Shown here: positions 62,262-64,000 of the stretch, piece by piece
Layout of the letters: every line of letters begins with the position of its first letter
Numbering within the stretch: position 1 is the first letter of the stretch
Assembly: GCF_022601675.1 (NCBI RefSeq)
Contig: NZ_JAKVIL010000015.1
Span: forward strand, 1 to 64,000
Direction: 5' to 3'
Origin: Ancylobacter gelatini
GTDB lineage: Bacteria; Pseudomonadota; Alphaproteobacteria; Rhizobiales; Xanthobacteraceae
Length of the DNA stretch: 64,000 nt
Notes under the pieces: generated by a model
The model's input: the letters and a program-made list of their open reading frames with translations, nothing else
What the model was told of the DNA's origin: nothing
Database searches by the model: none
Translations under genes and position numbers: made by a program

Positions 62262-63791
62262 TCAGCCGGCACGGCTGCGCAGCGCCTGCAGGCGGGCCAG
62301 CATGTAGCGCACCGGCTCCGGCGCCAGGTGCCACACGCAGAAGGCGTAGAAGCCAAGCGCGAGCACCGGGGCGATGACGAGTTGCTCGGCGGACGAGAGG
62401 TTGGCGACGAGAGCGGCGCTCCCGAAGGCGCCGATGGCCGCCGGCACCGCCGGCACCAGATAGATGGCGGCGTAGCGCGGAATGGAGACGTGCGCGACGC
62501 GGTTGACCACGGTGTAGCAGACGCAAGGCTGCACGAGCGCGAAATACGCAGCCACGCCGAGGGCGACCCCGTAGTCGGGGCTGAACCAGGCGCCGGTGAT
62601 GATCAGGGTGAAAAAGATGCCGGTGTTCATGATGGCGTAGCCGATGAGCCGCCGGAAATGCCCGTTGGCGGGCAGCAGCGGCCCGATCACCCATGTGACG
62701 GCATCGAATGCCAGCCCGATGCTGAGGATCTGCATGTAGAACGTCGCCCCGGCCCATTCCTGGTTGAAGACGAGGTCGATGAAGGGGCCCGCCATGGCGG
62801 CCTGGATGAAGCAGATGGGCATGACCACGATGGCCAGAACCTGCGAGGCGATCAGCGCGGCGTCGCGCTGGCGCGCCGCGTCGTGGCTCAGGTGGATAAG
62901 GGCGGGAAACAGCACGCTGCCGATGCTGCTCCCCAGAAGCCGCACCGGCTGGGCGGCGATCCGGTAGGCGAAAAAATAGAGGCCGACGCGCACATCGCTG
63001 GCCACCAGCCCCAGCACCAGCGCGTCGCCCTGGCTCATAAGGGTGGTCAACAGGCGGGTGCCGGAGACGGCGAGGGATTTCGGTAGCAGCAAGGTCCAGC
63101 GGAAATGCCGGCGGCGTCTCGGCAGCTCGGCTCGGGTGATCGCCCACGCCGCGCCGCTGAAGACCACGGCGCCGATCGGGATCGGCACGGCGAAACTATA
63201 GGCGCCGAAATCGCCGGCGGCGAGGGCGATGGTCGCCATATTGATGACCACGACCTCGGCAAAGCCCAGCATGGACAGCAGCCGGAAGTTCATCCGCGAG
63301 CGGATGATCGCGACCGGAACCGTGCTGAACGCGCGCAGCGGCACAGCGAGCGCGATCACCACCAGCAGCCCGGCGAGCTGGGGGTGATCGTAAATCTGCG
63401 CCACGAGCGGCGCCACGGCCACCAGCAGCAGGAAACACGCCACGGCGGGCCCGAGGCTGAACCAGAACAGCGCGCCGAACCACACGGGCATCTTGTGCCG
63501 GCGTTGCAGGACCACATCGTCCAGCCCCAGCTGGAACGCCGTGCTGACGATGCCGGAGACCATCAGCGCCAGGCTGATCAGCCCGAAATCGGCCGGCAGG
63601 AGCAGCCAGGCCAGCACGATCTGCGAGCCGGCCTGCACCAACCGCGATGCCGCATTCTGGCCGAAGAACCACAGCATGCCATGGACGACGGCATGGCCCA
63701 CCATCCCGTGCCGTGCGTCCGTATGAGAGTGAAGCGGGACGGCGGGCTTCTTGATGGCGGGAGAAGGCAGCGCGTGGAGGTCGGCCGTCAA
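62262..63791 (-). CDS. Polysaccharide flippase, Wzx/ExoT-like
   Basis: Inner-membrane transporter of about 509 aa with 12-14 hydrophobic segments (Polysacc_synt_3/MATE-like fold), moving lipid-linked repeat units across the membrane. Typical segments: FFGQNAASRLVQAGSQIVLAWLLLPADFGLISLALMV, MNFRLLSMLGFAEVV and VGLYFFAYRIAAQPVRLLGSSIGSVLFPAL. Start is TTG 63791 with AAGGGA 7 nt upstream; the frame to 63977 is low-complexity and lacks a site. An internal ATG at codon 29 or so is an alternative. With the polymerase, Wzz-like protein and ExoF this completes a Wzy-dependent route. Confidence 0.87.
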   Translation of the reverse strand: MTADLHALPSPAIKKPAVPLHSHTDARHGMVGHAVVHGMLWFFGQNAASRLVQAGSQIVLAWLLLPADFGLISLALMVSGIVSTAFQLGLDDVVLQRRHKMPVWFGALFWFSLGPAVACFLLLVAVAPLVAQIYDHPQLAGLLVVIALAVPLRAFSTVPVAIIRSRMNFRLLSMLGFAEVVVINMATIALAAGDFGAYSFAVPIPIGAVVFSGAAWAITRAELPRRRRHFRWTLLLPKSLAVSGTRLLTTLMSQGDALVLGLVASDVRVGLYFFAYRIAAQPVRLLGSSIGSVLFPALIHLSHDAARQRDAALIASQVLAIVVMPICFIQAAMAGPFIDLVFNQEWAGATFYMQILSIGLAFDAVTWVIGPLLPANGHFRRLIGYAIMNTGIFFTLIITGAWFSPDYGVALGVAAYFALVQPCVCYTVVNRVAHVSIPRYAAIYLVPAVPAAIGAFGSAALVANLSSAEQLVIAPVLALGFYAFCVWHLAPEPVRYMLARLQALRSRAG

Positions 63792-64000
63792 GATGACATC
63801 CCTTCTGAATGTTCGCGCCGCGGTGCAGGCGCGCGAGCCCCGAAGCGGGGGCGGCCTGACGCGACAACGGGGCCCGCCTCCCTGCGAGGAGGCGACCGTG
63901 AAAACGGGCGTTTCACATGCGCGGACACTGGAAGAGAGCCGTACGGCACCGCGCTGATGCCGCCCGGGCGGGGTCATTGCGCGTCGGCGAACCCACGGTA
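63792..64000. other. Window end upstream of the flippase gene
   Basis: 209 bp, GC-rich, presumably the leader and promoter of the flippase-glycosyltransferase pair. I see no reliable promoter, repeat or gene start here. Confidence 0.3.

Overview
The window reads as chromosomal DNA of a high-G+C alphaproteobacterium, most likely of the Hyphomicrobiales. The evidence is a Ros/MucR-type regulator, a ChvE-GguAB sugar transporter, an ExoF/ExoY-style exopolysaccharide locus and strongly GC-biased codon use with long antisense shadow frames. The genus cannot be fixed from sequence alone. I see no rRNA, tRNA, CRISPR array, insertion sequence or prophage.

Layout. (1) 1-454: end of an unidentified gene, then about 380 bp of structured extragenic DNA with two copies of an 84-nt hairpin-rich element. 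(2) 455-5765, minus strand: a purine/urate operon (uricase, xanthine dehydrogenase FAD subunit, fused 2Fe-2S/molybdopterin subunit, fused OHCU decarboxylase/HIU hydrolase), enough to take hypoxanthine or xanthine to allantoin. (3) 5985-8390: an SDR dehydrogenase, a TenA-like protein and a MucR-type regulator. (4) 8622-16050: a GntR regulator divergent from an operon of amidohydrolase, TctCBA tripartite carboxylate transporter, a DXR-like (DRL/SAF) oxidoreductase and a PdxA homologue. This looks like an unassigned acid or lactone catabolic pathway.

(5) 16520-36537: a 20-kb sugar island on the plus strand. YtfQ-YtfR-YtfT-YjfF importer genes are followed by a FadR-type regulator, two IlvD/Edd sugar-acid dehydratases, a DapA-family dehydratase, an aldehyde dehydrogenase, a Gfo/Idh/MocA aldose dehydrogenase, mutarotase, SMP-30 lactonase, DgoK, DgoA and ChvE-GguAB. 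Together these can run an oxidative L-arabinose (Weimberg-type) route to 2-oxoglutarate and a De Ley-Doudoroff galactose route to pyruvate plus glyceraldehyde-3-phosphate. (6) 36648-38156: a small periplasmic protein and a CFA-synthase-like methyltransferase.

(7) 38248-63791: an exopolysaccharide locus. It holds an ExoY-like initiating sugar transferase, eight glycosyltransferases, a Wzy-like polymerase, a Wzz/BY-kinase-like protein, ExoF, a flippase, GH16 glycanase, GalE and a possible ExoX-like small membrane protein. In its middle is a nucleotide-sugar cassette (cytidylyltransferase, DRL/SAF oxidoreductase, RmlC-like epimerase, SDR epimerase) next to a PIG-L deacetylase and an unrecognised protein with a duplicated cysteine-containing domain. 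This cassette is the best candidate for undescribed biology: a CDP-linked, possibly branched, deacetylated sugar. AT-rich intergenic stretches and perfect inverted repeats mark several of its promoter regions.
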